This document shows, in pieces, positions 1-9,261 of a DNA stretch of 21,874 nucleotides (the first letter of the stretch is position 1; every line of letters starts with the position of its first letter). The notes beneath the pieces were generated by a model. The model did not search any database, was not told the DNA's origin, and saw only the letters and a program-made list of their open reading frames with translations. A program made the translations under genes and the position numbers. The stretch spans positions 473,091 through 494,964 of the forward strand of contig JBBHKE010002360.1 in NCBI GenBank assembly GCA_037447655.1. Direction: 5' to 3'. Origin of the DNA: Zygnema cylindricum (Eukaryota > Streptophyta > Zygnematophyceae > Zygnematales > Zygnemataceae).

Positions 1-240
1 ATCACCGCATAGAAACAAAAAGATGAAAACACACACGCTCGCTTGGTGATGGCACTCACCACCGAGGGCAATCGTCTTATTCGAGGCGCCTCCTCTTCAA
101 TTGAGGCTTAGAATAATCTGCAAGCAGTCAATCCGGATGGGCCTCCCGTCGTATTCCAAAACGAGCATTTTTAAATTCCATGTAAAAGCCTTCGGACTCC
201 ATGCAAGACTGAATCAGAACGGTCAATTTTTATACCGGAA

Positions 241-845
241 AATGCACCATTCGTAGGAGTGCACCTTACCGATGATGATCTTTCCTCTACCCTCTTAGGA
301 GGACTCCCTAAAACCTTTTCCCCTTTCATTTCCTCTTTTGAAAATTTTCACCAATCTATTCCTTTCCACTCTCTTTGTATAAAACTCTTGGACAAAAAAA
401 CCAAAATTGTCTCATTCTCTGCTATAAATCATTCCCATGCAAATGCCTTTTATTCCCAAAAATCAAAATCTAACTCAAAGGGGGTGCAGCGTTAGCTTTG
501 TGCGTACTCGAAATCAAAAGAACATGCCATTGAAGAATGTCGTAAATTAGTTAAGCCTAAGGCAACCGAGGCTTCTAATTCTCCTAAAATTGGAGAGGAT
601 GCCAAAATTGCCTATGCCACTCCACCGATTCTTCCCACCCTCCCACTCCCTCCACATCCTTCTTTTTCTCCAAATTTTTCTTATCTTTACCATTATTCGT
701 CTTCTCCATACCTCCCGCAATCTTTTACCGTTACAGCATACTATGCCTTCTCAAACTCCGTTAACCTCCCTTGGCCCTTCCTATTCCTCACAATTTCCCT
801 CTAATAATCCCACTCCACCAGCTCCCTATTTGTACTCCCTCCCTC
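241..845 (+). pseudogene. Element C gag (copia-type) with damaged CCHC zinc knuckle
   Basis: Reads as the C-terminal half of a copia gag, the capsid-like protein that packages element RNA. The stretch LTDDDLSSTLLGGLP (about 253-297) is the hallmark motif of plant copia gag. An in-frame TAG at 493-495 stops the frame just before the zinc knuckle (499-540). The knuckle reads C-x2-S-x4-H-x4-C, so its second cysteine is now serine. The frame then continues into a Ser/Pro/Phe-rich linker up to about 845. No start codon is assigned because the N-terminal part (1-240) is out of frame. Family assignment is firm; exact ends are approximate. Confidence 0.8.
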
Positions 846-954
846 ACTAGAATTTTGATATAGAAATGTTGCTCATCATATCGCAAATCCTATTACTTAT
901 TGTACTCAGTTTTCACAAGGGTACGATTTTTAATCTCAAACTCCTCCCAATTAG

Positions 955-1000
955 CTAATCGACATGGATGCTAATGACCACCTTTCACCAAGATCAGATT
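955..1000 (+). pseudogene. Element C protease active-site relic
   Basis: Frame 1, the same as gag, gives LIDMDANDHLS here, matching the copia aspartic protease signature (I/L)-D-S-G-A-(N/T)-(D/N)-H with two substitutions beside the catalytic Asp. Only about 15 residues are recognisable. The remainder of protease and the whole integrase cannot be found before RT begins at about 1040. Confidence 0.5.
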
Positions 1001-1039
1001 GGTTTACTCACCTTTGTCTTTTATCATCTCCAATGAAGA

Positions 1040-1197
1040 TTTGCTTAGTTTATCCAAGGACATTTAGATGCATTAGCCTGAGAGCTATATTTCTCTTGAA
1101 CATCTCGTATGCCATCTCATAAAACTATCTTTGACTTGATATAATCAGCACGTGTATGGAGCCATACTAAAGATGCCATTATGAGGTAAGAAGGATT
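1040..1197 (+). pseudogene. Element C reverse transcriptase, first part (interrupted by element A)
   Basis: Residues resembling the copia RT fingers/palm are visible with frameshifts: a GHL box (expected F-L-H-G-H-L) near 1057-1068, a VCHL box near 1108, a degenerate (K)SLYGLKQ segment as KTIFDLI around 1121-1141 and ARVW just after. The reading stops at the target duplication GGATT of element A (1193-1197) and continues at 21218 with the next expected residues. One stop (TAA, 1142-1144) and others lie in frame. The order and spacing of these boxes make the family call secure despite decay. Confidence 0.7.
1193..1197. repeat. Target-site duplication GGATT, left copy (element A)
   Basis: Five bases directly before the TG start of the left LTR of A. 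The identical GGATT follows the CA end of the right LTR at 21218-21222. Copia integrases make 5-bp duplications. Confidence 0.85.
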
Positions 1198-1664
1198 TGT
1201 ATTTCTGTATCCCGAAGTAGATTACGAAATTCCCATTATAATATCAAGCGTCTAGTTAATATGAATGACTCCTTTGCTCCCAGAACTACGACCACACTGA
1301 GAAGTGAAGTTTAAGGATGATTACATCCTTGTGTAGTCTGAACTCCCTTGAGTCCACAAGAAAATAAATCTCTTAAAACGCCCAACTAGGCGATTAATTA
1401 TAAAGAGGCAAAAATGCCTATTTGTACACAAGCTCTCTAGGAGAGAGGCGGCTACCTACCAAATTGACTAAGTCGTAAACCCCTCTCTAAACCTCTTTAT
1501 ACTTTTGTACAACACCAATCACATGACTATACCGTAAAAAAAGGTACTGGTCATATGGTATCTTCTGTTTTGTCAAGGTACGGCATAGCCATGGTGAGGA
1601 CGTCTGTCACTTTACGACTAGTCATGATGCTCACCGGTGATTCGGCATTTCAATTACGCTTCGC

Positions 1665-1670
1665 CACGTG
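1665..1670. promoter_or_regulatory. G-box/ABRE core CACGTG in element A LTR
   Basis: Minus-strand context is ATGACACGTGGC, matching the plant ABRE/G-box consensus bound by bZIP factors. The same site occurs at 20639-20644 in the other A LTR, 7320-7325 and 20055-20060 in B, and 13248-13253, 13311-13316, 14862-14867 and 17691-17696 in family D. Confidence 0.6.
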
Positions 1671-2065
1671 TCATTCGGTGACGTAATGTCCATAAGCTGC
1701 CAAAAACGCCATTTCTGATGTCGGCTTGAATAATTACCATCCCCTGCAAACTGAATTTTAATGTTTGTCGTTAAAACAAATGTACGATTCATTTATTTAG
1801 TGCAATATCGGTGGGCATACGAAATTTTAAATGATTTTGTTTAATATTTCTTGGATACCTAGTTAATCAATTTAATCTGCATGTATCTTTTAATTACCTA
1901 TATAACCTTATATATCCCAACATAGTTTCTAGATTACAGGACAAGTCTGCCGGTTATTCCGACGGACCGTAGGGACCAAGATCAATTCTTTAGCTGGTCT
2001 GTAATCTTTTTGGTACAGTCTTCTTAAACTGTCCACTATCTCCTCTTGGTTGCTCAAGCAGCCAT

Positions 2066-2068
<3 letters not shown>

Positions 2069-2106
<38 letters not shown>
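2069..2106. repeat. (TC)n microsatellite, 38 bp
   Basis: Pure TC run in the left A LTR. It is the left arm of a conserved hairpin whose right arm is a (GA)n run at 2138-2149, with a loop containing CAGTGACTACA. In the other LTR of A the GA arm is the expanded one (21103-21133). Confidence 0.95.
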
Positions 2107-2110
<4 letters not shown>

Positions 2111-2232
2111 CATCAGTGACTACAAGTGCAAAGATATGAGAGAGAGAGGTTTGAGCCTAGCCGCCTTTAGAACCTTTTTGTTTCCAGAAAAAATGACCTA
2201 TAAACTACATAAATAAAACACATATTTCAACA

Positions 2233-2246
2233 CTCTCTTTATTTTC
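2233..2246 (-). other. Polypurine tract of element A
   Basis: Minus strand reads GAAAATAAAGAGAG directly before the TGTTG start of the 3' LTR, the position where plus-strand DNA synthesis is primed. The pol frame ends with a TAG at 2246-2248, abutting this tract. Confidence 0.75.
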
Positions 2247-3729
2247 TAGGCACTATTCTGTTTAAGTCCACATTGTTCCCTACAAAATTTTAGTTTAAGA
2301 GATGGGACTAGCTTTGTCATCATATCCGCAACCATTTCCCCATCTGGTCTATATTCTAAACTCACAATTTTGCTCTCAACCTTTTCTCTCACAAAGCTCA
2401 GTCTTATGTCCATATGCTTAGCTTTGAAATGGTGTTTTGTATTAGCTGCAATTGTAATGGCAGCTTCGTTATCACAAAACACTTTCTGAACTCTAACCTT
2501 CATGAACCCAAGTTCTTGCAAAAAAGACTTCACCCACATAAGCTCTTTGAGAGCAGAACAAGAGGCCATGTATTGAGCCTCCATAGTGGACTAAGCAACC
2601 ATCTTTTGTTGCTCACTGCTCCAACAACAAGCACCATCTCCAACATATAAAAGAAATCCCGAAGTACACCTTCTCATGGGAGCATCCCTATAGCTAGCAT
2701 CATTCGAAGTGGTGATGTGAGTATTCTCCCCTCCCACATGCAACCAAAGATCCCTGGTTCCTATTAGATATCTCATGACTCTCTTGCCTGCCTCCCAATC
2801 TCTCTTTCTATGATCATTAAGACTTCTACTAAGAACCCCAACTGTTGCTTTTATCTTGGGCATAGTACAATTCATAAAATCTATCAGACTTCCTACGACC
2901 TGTCTATAAGGAATTGACTTCATAAATTGTCTCTCTTCTGGAATCATTTCTTCATCAAGAAGGATCACACCTCCTTCTACAATCCGATCACTTGGTTTCT
3001 TCAAGTCCATGGGAGTGGTACAGCTGTTTGCCTTATCCATCTGAAACTTTTCTAACATATTTCTGATTGCCTCTTTTAGAGTTAATCTGATTACTCTTTT
3101 TCCTCTATCTTTTTCCATCTGAATTCTTAAGATGTATTACGCCTCCCATAAATCCTGCATTTCAAATATGCTTCTCAAATCTTTTTTTAACTTATCAATT
3201 TTTTCCATAAACTTAATCAATACCAGCAAGTCATCTATAGAGATTGCGATAAAATTTACTCCCTCATCTTTAAACATGTAAATAGAGTGGTCAGAGCTGA
3301 TTTTGACATATCATTGATTGGTTAGAAATTCATTTAGTTTCTTATTCCATTGAATGGGAGCCTGTTTCAATCCCCAAAAGACTTAATATGTATGCAAACT
3401 TACCACTCCTCTCCTTTAGCTACAAAGCCTTGCGGTTGCCTTATAAAAATCTCTCTCTCTAACTCACCATTGAGGAAGGCAGTTTTAATGTCTATCTGAT
3501 AGATCTCCATGTCTTCCGGTGCAGCTAGATTGAGGAGTATCCTTACGGAGGGAAAGCGTACAACCGGCGCAAAGGTCTCTTCATAGTCAATCCCATCATT
3601 TTGGGTAAAACCTTTTGCAACCAATCTAGCTTTGTACCTCTGAATGGTATTATCTGGGTCCAGTTTCAGTTTAAACACCCATTTGCACCCAATTGGCTTT
3701 CTATCTTGTGACAGTCCACTAACTCCCAT
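2246..3729 (-). pseudogene. Element A reverse transcriptase and RNase H, with stops and a frameshift
   Basis: This makes the element's DNA copy and removes its RNA template. The N-terminal part (3729-3400) has CKWVFKLKLDPD, the YKARLVAKGFTQ box and DIKTAFLNGELE. A frameshift follows near 3390. From there one frame runs to 2246 with three in-frame stops (3311-3313, 3137-3139, 2591-2593). The palm motif is visible as WGLKQAP; the catalytic YVDD reads SIDD, keeping both Asp. The connection domain leads into RNase H (TSGFLLYVGDGACCW, then CDNEAA and HMDIRLSFVREKV), which ends 13 bp from the LTR. Start is set by homology to element B rather than by a Met. Family certain; activity excluded by the stops. 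Confidence 0.9.
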
Positions 3730-5245
3730 GTATTTACTTCCATAATAGAAATCATCTCATCATTGATGGCCCTAATCCATCTGTCTTTTTCTGGACTATT
3801 CACTGACTCTGAGTAAGTTTGAAGCTCATTAGGATGTGACAACTTTGTTTCCTTGTGAGCTGCTTGTTTTTCTTACAGCCTCTAGCTACTCTTCTGTCAT
3901 CCCTCAAATTCAAAAGCTGGAATGGAGGGTAATCTCGGGTTTTTCTGAACCATTTCATCGGCTCCCCTATCCATGGGAATTAGCTCCTCTTCCTCTTCCT
4001 TTATGTCCTCAAACTGTACTGGAGCTTGTAGATTCATCGAGATTCATCGAAGTCTCCTTTTTGGTCAGAGTTTTTTCCAAATCTGCAACAAGATGATGAC
4101 TAACATTCCTTTCAAAAAATTATGACTCTTCCTCACTCTTTGAGTCAAAGTTGATTCTGATTGTCTTATATTATTTGAAAGGATTTATTGACTTCCTTTC
4201 ATCCATGAAAACTAGGTGCTTAACCATTATGATTCCTTTTTCTCAAAATCATAGCTTTGATATCCGTTGACATCCTCATCATATCCCACTATATATTCTG
4301 GCTTTCCCTTAGCATCTAGTTTCTAATCCTTTCTGTCAGAATTCAGACTATATACTTGACTCCCAAATACTTTTAGATGAGATACATTTGGCTTTCCAAC
4401 CCATCTCCCATAAGGTGTTTTCCTTTTATAGATGACGAAAAACTATATTCTTGATGTAATTTGCACAGTTCATAGCTTCAGCCTAGATGCATTTTCCTAT
4501 ATTCTTATCTGTTTGCATGCTTCCGGCACTATCACCTAGATTCTGTTTAGTCTTTTGGCGACACCATTTTCTCTTGTATTGTGAGGGATAGTCTTTTGAT
4601 GTTTTACTCCCTCATCTTTTAAGAAATCCCCAAACTGATTAGATGAGTACTCGTCCCCATTATCACTTCTAATTATCTTAATAGGGGTTCCACGCAACTT
4701 CTCACTCCATGCTTTATATTTTTTTTAATAAATCGGTGTTTCAGACTTATTTTTGAGGAAGTAAACTATGGAGTATCTGAACCAATCATTAGTTATGGTT
4801 AGCATATACCTTTTATGTCCTAACGAAGGTGCTTTGGCCGGTCCCCAGATATCAATGTGTACCAGATCTCGCACACTTTCCCCTTTATATGTGGCAGATT
4901 TGGAAAACGACAATCAGTGAGCCTTACCTTGTGCACAGCCACTACAATAATTCATCACTTCGTTATTCCCAAAGTTAATTCCTTCCACTACACCCAGCTT
5001 TTTCATCTCCCTCAATCTATGCAAATGCACATGTCCCAACGGCTTATGACATATCATCATCTCGAGGACACCAACATAATAAGCATTGTTCTTTTAATTG
5101 CTCAAGTTAATCCTAAACATTCCTTGGATACCCTTGTCAGCAGTGAAATAGATCTCATCATCATACTTTGTTGTGAAATTTCCCTTCCTAGTGTAAGTCT
5201 CAAATTCTTTGTCATCCAAGACAAAGGTAGAGATGAGATTTTTGC
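3730..5245 (-). pseudogene. Element A integrase region (pre-integrase, HHCC, DDE core, C-terminal), broken
   Basis: It would join element DNA to the chromosome. In coding order: the HHCC zinc finger (CHKPLGH... then CSGC) around 5075-4925; the core with HIDIWGP and TITNDW (4913-4725); then RSDNGDEY near 4660. In the third catalytic box, NGVAKRLNR near 4550, the expected Glu (NGVAERxNR) is Lys. A C-terminal module with GYDEDVNGYQSYDF follows near 4255-4300. Several stops and frameshifts separate the parts. A linker to RT (PEKDRWIRAINDEM, about 3800-3750) shows that integrase and RT belong to the same polyprotein. Confidence 0.85.
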
Positions 5246-5707
5246 TTAATTGAGTATATAGAGGAAATCTGAGAATGTAACTATGGACGGCTGACCCTCC
5301 ACTAGTTCTTTTAGATCTACCAATCTCACTAGATCTATAGTAACCACTCTTCCATCCCCATACTCTATCTCTTCAGTCGGGATCTTTCTCAGCATAGTAA
5401 ATAACTGCCTTTCCCGACACATATGCATTGAGGCACCCAAGTTAATAGTCCAGCCTTCCTCCGGAGCTTCTCGAATAGCTTCGATTCCACATTTGTGCTT
5501 CCGTGGGATCTCTTTCCCCTCCAACTTTTTATTGAGAAGAAGCTCCCCATCCTCTTCGTCCGAGATCTCCTCCTCTCCGAGATCCCCTTTCACCTCTGTG
5601 GTCACAAGTGACTTATTCTTTCCGAAAGGTCCACAGATTGGTTCACCTTCAATCTTAGCTCTGTTAGCTTGGTGCACTCCGCCATGAAGTGAACAGGTTT
5701 CTTGCAA
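5246..5707 (-). pseudogene. Element A protease with catalytic Asp replaced
   Basis: Aspartic protease that would cut the gag-pol polyprotein. The active-site box reads TINLGASMHMC where the family has (I)DSGAS(x)H: the catalytic Asp is Asn and the Ser is Leu. Before it is an acidic Glu/Asp/Lys-rich linker. The frame differs from the gag frame, which overlaps at 5602-5707, so a frameshift separates zinc knuckle and protease; in element B the same junction is in one frame, so here the shift is probably damage, not programmed frameshifting. The end runs into the pre-integrase region. Confidence 0.85.
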
Positions 5708-6430
5708 AAATGACAGGGTCCTTTTGGAGTCCTCGGTCCTCCAGACTGGTTTCCCCCTCCACCAAAACTTTTATAGGGTTTCTTAGAATCCTTGCTCCAC
5801 CAGTCTGTTCCAACGGCCAGAGCTTGAACGCTCTTTCCTCCTCTCCAGATCTCAATAGTGTGCTCTCGGACGAGGATCGTTCTAACAACCGAGTTCCTAA
5901 TCCATAGGCTATCCTCAAGATCTTGCACTCGGTTGACCATATTCTCATAGTCATCAGGTAATTTCATGATCAAGGTATTAACTTTTGCTTTTGTGGTTCC
6001 CATCCAACCGGCACTTCCCAACTCCATATACAAAGATGGTTGATCATTACAGTAAACCAACATCTTTCCCCATTTTTAAGAGTATGCACTTAGTTTTTGT
6101 ACAACAACTTGTTGCTCTTGAATAGTGTCACTCTTGTAAATATCCACCATAGCTGCCCACAGATCCGCAGCCGCCACTAAGTGAAGATGAGATGTTGCTA
6201 AACCCTGAGTGAGATGCCTTAGGATTAAGTGTCTTGCTCCCATTTTGCTCTACCCCCACCTGAGAGTATCATTCTCCTTAGTCTTTGGAACGGATGTCTC
6301 TATCGCCGAGCAATAAGAGTAAGGGGCTCCTTCCTTTTCTCCTTTCCTCCCTCCGACACATTGCACTCCCCTTCATCTGCTTTCTTTGTTGGACCATATG
6401 ATGTCCCAGAAAATCTGACTCCCCCAACCT
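5602..6430 (-). pseudogene. Element A gag with intact CCHC knuckle motif
   Basis: One frame runs from the Met at 6243-6241 to 5602 with a single TAA at 6076-6078. It shows the UBN2-type copia gag core (DLWAAMVDIYKSDT, NTLIMKLPDDYENMVNRVQ) and then CHFCKKPVHFMAEC, a complete C-x2-C-x4-H-x4-C zinc knuckle. Comparison with element B suggests that the true N-terminus lies further right, about 6270-6430, where the frame is broken. The three gags of A, B and D align with each other, so the families are close relatives. Confidence 0.85.
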
Positions 6431-6490
6431 ATTCACTTTTCATCGTTTTCCAATAGATGAATCCTATCCCATTGAAAATGGGCACCCTAG

Positions 6491-6507
6491 AGGCTGGGCC
6501 CATAACT
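6491..6507 (-). other. Primer binding site of element A (initiator tRNA-Met anticodon arm type)
   Basis: Directly inside the 5' LTR the minus strand reads AGTTATGGGCCCAGCCT. GTTATGGGCCCA is complementary to the anticodon stem-loop of initiator tRNA-Met, as in Drosophila copia and yeast Ty5, and not to the usual tRNA 3' end (TGGTATCAGAGC). Element B has the same site at 19575-19587. Confidence 0.75.
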
Positions 6508-6631
6508 TGTTATTATATATCTCCCATTGGATTACAAAATTCCCTTTATAATATGAAGCCTCTAGTTAATTTTCAATGTCTCCCTTTCTCCCATAACTAC
6601 TGCCACCTTGAGAGGTAAATTTTAAAGATGA

Positions 6632-6668
6632 CTACACACATGTGTAGTGTGGACTCCTTTGAGTCCAC
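6632..6668 (-). promoter_or_regulatory. Tandem stem-loops in element A LTR
   Basis: CTACAC-ACAT-GTGTAG (6632-6647) is followed after one base by GTGGACTC-CTTT-GAGTCCAC (6649-6668), a perfect 8-bp stem. Equivalent first stems are present in every B and D LTR, with paired base changes. If the TATA-like site at 6806-6812 is used, they lie within the first 150 nt of the RNA. Confidence 0.6.
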
Positions 6669-6850
6669 AAGAAATAAAAACTCTTGAAACGCCCAACCAG
6701 GCGATTAATTTAAAAGAGGCAAAGATGCCTATTTGTACACAAGCTCTCTTGGAGAGAGGCGGCAACCTACCAAATTGACTAAGTCTTAATCCCCTCTCTA
6801 AACCTCTTTATACTACTGTTCATCACCAATCACAAGACTGTACCGTAAAA

Positions 6851-6855
6851 GAAGG
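6851..6855. repeat. Target-site duplication GAAGG, left copy (element B)
   Basis: Precedes the TG of B's left LTR; repeated at 20514-20518 after B's right LTR. Removing B and one copy restores the LTR sequence seen intact in the left LTR of A (near 1540). Confidence 0.9.
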
Positions 6856-6979
6856 TGCAATTCTGTGGTCTCCATTGACCCACAAAATGGGCAGCCTATG
6901 TAAAGCCTCTAGGATAATTTATGCCCCTCCTTCTTTTCAATAAATAAGTGCCATCCTAACACAAAATAGTTTTGACCAC

Positions 6980-6995
6980 CCTCACCTTTGTGAGG
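6980..6995 (-). promoter_or_regulatory. LTR stem-loop with compensatory changes, element B copy
   Basis: CCTCAC-CTTT-GTGAGG, a perfect 6-bp stem with a 4-base loop, at the position of CTACAC-x4-GTGTAG in families A and D. Two of the six pairs are changed on both sides. Confidence 0.6.
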
Positions 6996-7544
6996 AACCA
7001 ACTCTCTTGAGTCGAACGCAAAAAGAATCACTGAATTTGCTCCCCTGGGCAGGTAGTTATGGTTGGTCAAAGATGACATTTATATTTACAAGCTCTCTTA
7101 GAGAGAGGTACTTAAATTTCACTTAATCTTGGTTTGCCTACTCACATCTACCTACTACTAAACCCTAGCCTAATAGGAACATTGGATAATACAATAAGGT
7201 ACAGTGGGCGATGTACTTATTGTACGACCATTGTACGACATGACCTTCAAGGTGAAGCTTTTCAAATCAGGAGCCATGATTCCTCCTCCCATCTTCTCCA
7301 GTATCCAATAATGTGACGCCACGTGGCATCGCGAGACGCTATCTCCAAAAGCAACCAAAAGCTTATTTCGGGTGGCGGCTGCAACGATGGTCATCCGATC
7401 AAATATATTTACACGGTTCGGATTCGTGTCCGTCCATCAATTGTTTCACATACGCCTCGTCGTGAGTTTGGGGTGATTTAGCCCGCGCGTCCTTGTTTAT
7501 GTATTTGTTAAACCTAATAAGTGTTTCGTTCATTAACGACTGAA

Positions 7545-7593
7545 TGGTTAAAGTGCTCGGCAATATGGAATCCCGAGGTCGTAGGTTGAAATC
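7545..7593 (+). other. tRNA-like module with A-box and B-box, left B LTR
   Basis: TGGTTAAAGTG (7545-7555) fits the RNA polymerase III A-box consensus TRGYNNARNNG exactly. CCCGAGGTCGTA then GGTTGAAATC (7584-7593) resembles the variable loop and B-box of a tRNA. It lies on the plus strand, antisense to the element. Acceptor-stem pairing is not evident, so it is not a tRNA gene. Confidence 0.5.
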
Positions 7594-7745
7594 GTGCTTA
7601 GGCAACATTTTGGTAAAATGCCCTCTATTTCAGTGTGTAACCTTCTAAATTAGGCAGCAGCCATGCTGTGCCTTTGATCCTCTATCTCTCTCTTTAGAGT
7701 CTAACTAAAATAGAGGAGTGAACTATTAATTACCTCTATTAAACA

Positions 7746-7759
7746 CTCCCTTTAATTCC
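7746..7759 (-). other. Polypurine tract next to left LTR of B
   Basis: Minus strand GGAATTAAAGGGAG abuts the TGTTTAAT start of the LTR, the usual position for plus-strand priming. Confidence 0.65.
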
Positions 7760-7799
7760 TAGTCACTTCTCAATTTTAATTCACAGTTTTCTCTGCAAA

Positions 7800-9260
7800 A
7801 AATCAACTTAGGGGAAGGCACTGGTTTTGTCATCATATCTGCAATCATTTCCTTATCAGTTTTATAAACCAATTTCATGATTTTGTTTTCAACCTTCTCT
7901 TTGACAAAGCTTATTCTAATATCCATATGCTAAGCTTTGAAGTGATGTTTCGGATTAGTTGCGATAAAGATAGCAGCTTGATTATCACAAAAAACATTCC
8001 GAGTTCCAGACGCATGAACCCAAGTTCTTCAAGAAGAGATTTCACCCACATTGATCCTTGGTAGCAAGCCAGGAAGCCATGTATTCAGCCTCAATAGTGG
8101 ACTGAGCAACTACTTTCTGTTGCTTGCTACTCTAACAACATGCACCAGATCCAATTTGCAACACATATCTAGTCGTACACTGCCTTAAAGGCACATCTCC
8201 ATAACTGGCATCACTCCAAGTGGTGATGTTAGTGTGCTCCCCTCCCAAATGCAACCATAATTTACTTGTCCCCACCAGATACATCATCACCCTTTTGGCT
8301 GCCTCCCAGTCTCTCTTTCTAGGTTCATTTAGACTCTTGCTGAGGACTCCTACAGCTGCAGCTATATCCTACCGGGTACAGCTCAAAAAATAGATTAATC
8401 TGCCTATAATCTGCCGATAAGTGGTATTTTCCATAAATCTTTTTTTTTCCTCATCTATCTGATCATTAATGATCAATAATCCTCTCTTTTCACTCCCCTC
8501 AAACACTTTCTTCAGATCCAGAGGAGTAGTACATCCGTTTGATTTCTCCATCTAAATTTTTCTAGCATATTACCAATTGTTTTTTTCTGAATGGGTCTTA
8601 TAATTTTATTCCCTCTATCCCTCTCCATCTGAATTCCCAAAATGTACTTTGCTTCGGCGAGATCTTTCATGTCAAAACGGCTTTTAAGGTCCCGTTTTAG
8701 TTTGTTAATCTTATCTAGGGACTTGTCCACATAAACACCAGTAAATATCACTCCATTCTCATCCTCAAATAAATATATGGAGTGATCTGAACTAATTTTG
8801 ATATACCCCAAACCGGTCAAAAATTTGTCCAGCTTTGTATTCCACTATCGCGAGGCTTGCTTAAACCTATAGAGTGATTTTATCAGTTTGTAAACCTTGC
8901 TTTCTTCCCAACTTTCCATGAATCTTTCCGGTTGTCTCATGTAAATTTCTTCTTCCCACTCTTCGTGTAAGAAGGTGGTTTTAATATCCATCTGGTGTAT
9001 TTCTATATCCTCTACTGCGGCTAAACCTAAAAGGATATTGACAGAAGGAAATCCGACAACAGGTGCGAAGGCTTTTTCATAGTCTACTCATTTTTTCTAA
9101 GTGTTACTTTTAGAAACCAACCTAGCCTTGTATCTTTCAATAGTAATATTTGGGTTTAGTTTAAGCTTAAAAACCCACTAACATCCAACCGGTTTTCGAG
9201 TCCAGAGGAAGGTCCACAAGCTCCCATATCTGAGCTTCCATGATCGACTTCATTTCATTG
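7800..9260 (-). pseudogene. Reverse transcriptase and RNase H joined to B's left LTR
   Basis: Coding order from right: a linker (RNHxIEVANNEMKSIM, about 9280-9230), KWVF-like and PVVGFPSVNILL boxes (about 9090-9040), DIKTTFLHEEWEEEIYMRQP, then LGYIKISSDHSIYLF. The catalytic box reads YVDK in place of YVDD, so the second Asp is lost. DLAEAKYILGIQMERDRGNK and TTPLDLKK follow (8820-8500), then DWEAAKRVMMYLVGT (about 8310-8265) and RNase H with FCDNQAA and HMDIRISFVKEKV (about 8000-7880). Frames are interrupted by several stops and shifts. Closest visible relative is element A. The frame runs on into the integrase to the right. Confidence 0.85.
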
Positions 9261-9261
9261 T

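Larger units (their letters stand above)
1..1197 (+). mobile_element. Element C, left part: old degenerate copia-type retrotransposon
   Basis: Plus-strand relic holding gag, a protease scrap and the first part of reverse transcriptase. It is the oldest layer: the minus-strand element A was inserted into its RT, and the RT resumes at 21218. Integrase is missing between the protease scrap (about 958-1000) and RT (about 1040), so an internal deletion of roughly a kilobase is inferred. No LTR of C is visible in the window. Bases 1-240 probably carry the earlier part of gag, but frames are too broken to be sure. Confidence 0.8.
1198..2232 (-). repeat. Element A left LTR (3' LTR)
   Basis: 1035 bp, aligning along its length with 6508-6855 plus 20519-21217 (1047 bp). 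It contains a (TC)n tract paired with a short (GA)n tract (2069-2106 and 2138-2149), a CACGTG G-box at 1665-1670, a candidate TATA box on the minus strand at 1496-1501, and a weakened copy of the LTR stem-loop at 1321-1336. The purine-rich priming tract lies directly to the right. Confidence 0.9.
6508..6855 (-). repeat. Element A right LTR (5' LTR), first fragment
   Basis: Aligns with 1198-1545 of the left LTR, then stops at GAAGG where element B enters; the remainder resumes at 20519. It carries two adjacent hairpins (6632-6647 and 6649-6668), a CGCC...GGCG mini-hairpin near 6690, CTCTCTTGGAGAGAG near 6745, and a minus-strand TATA-like site at 6806-6812. Confidence 0.9.
6856..7745 (-). repeat. 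Element B left LTR (3' LTR)
   Basis: 890 bp, aligning with 19588-20513. It holds a stem-loop CCTCAC-CTTT-GTGAGG (6980-6995), a CTCTCTTAGAGAGAG dyad near 7093, a GTAC dyad (7196-7218) followed by two TTGTACGAC repeats, a CACGTG G-box at 7320-7325 and a tRNA-like module at 7545-7593. It begins TGCAATTCTG and ends AAACA. Confidence 0.9.

Noticed and set aside
4857-5249. 130-codon plus-strand open frame
   Set aside because: Antisense to the integrase HHCC region of element A, where the minus strand gives clear copia motifs.
5602-5707. Programmed ribosomal frameshift between gag and protease of element A
   Set aside because: Element B has the same junction in a single frame, so the shift in A is better read as decay.
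7170-7394. Small minus-strand protein in LTR B
   Set aside because: Falls in the promoter-like part of the LTR and shows no domain or leader; treated as chance.
7545-7593. Functional tRNA gene
   Set aside because: A-box and B-box fit, but no acceptor or T-stem pairing is evident; kept only as a tRNA-like module.
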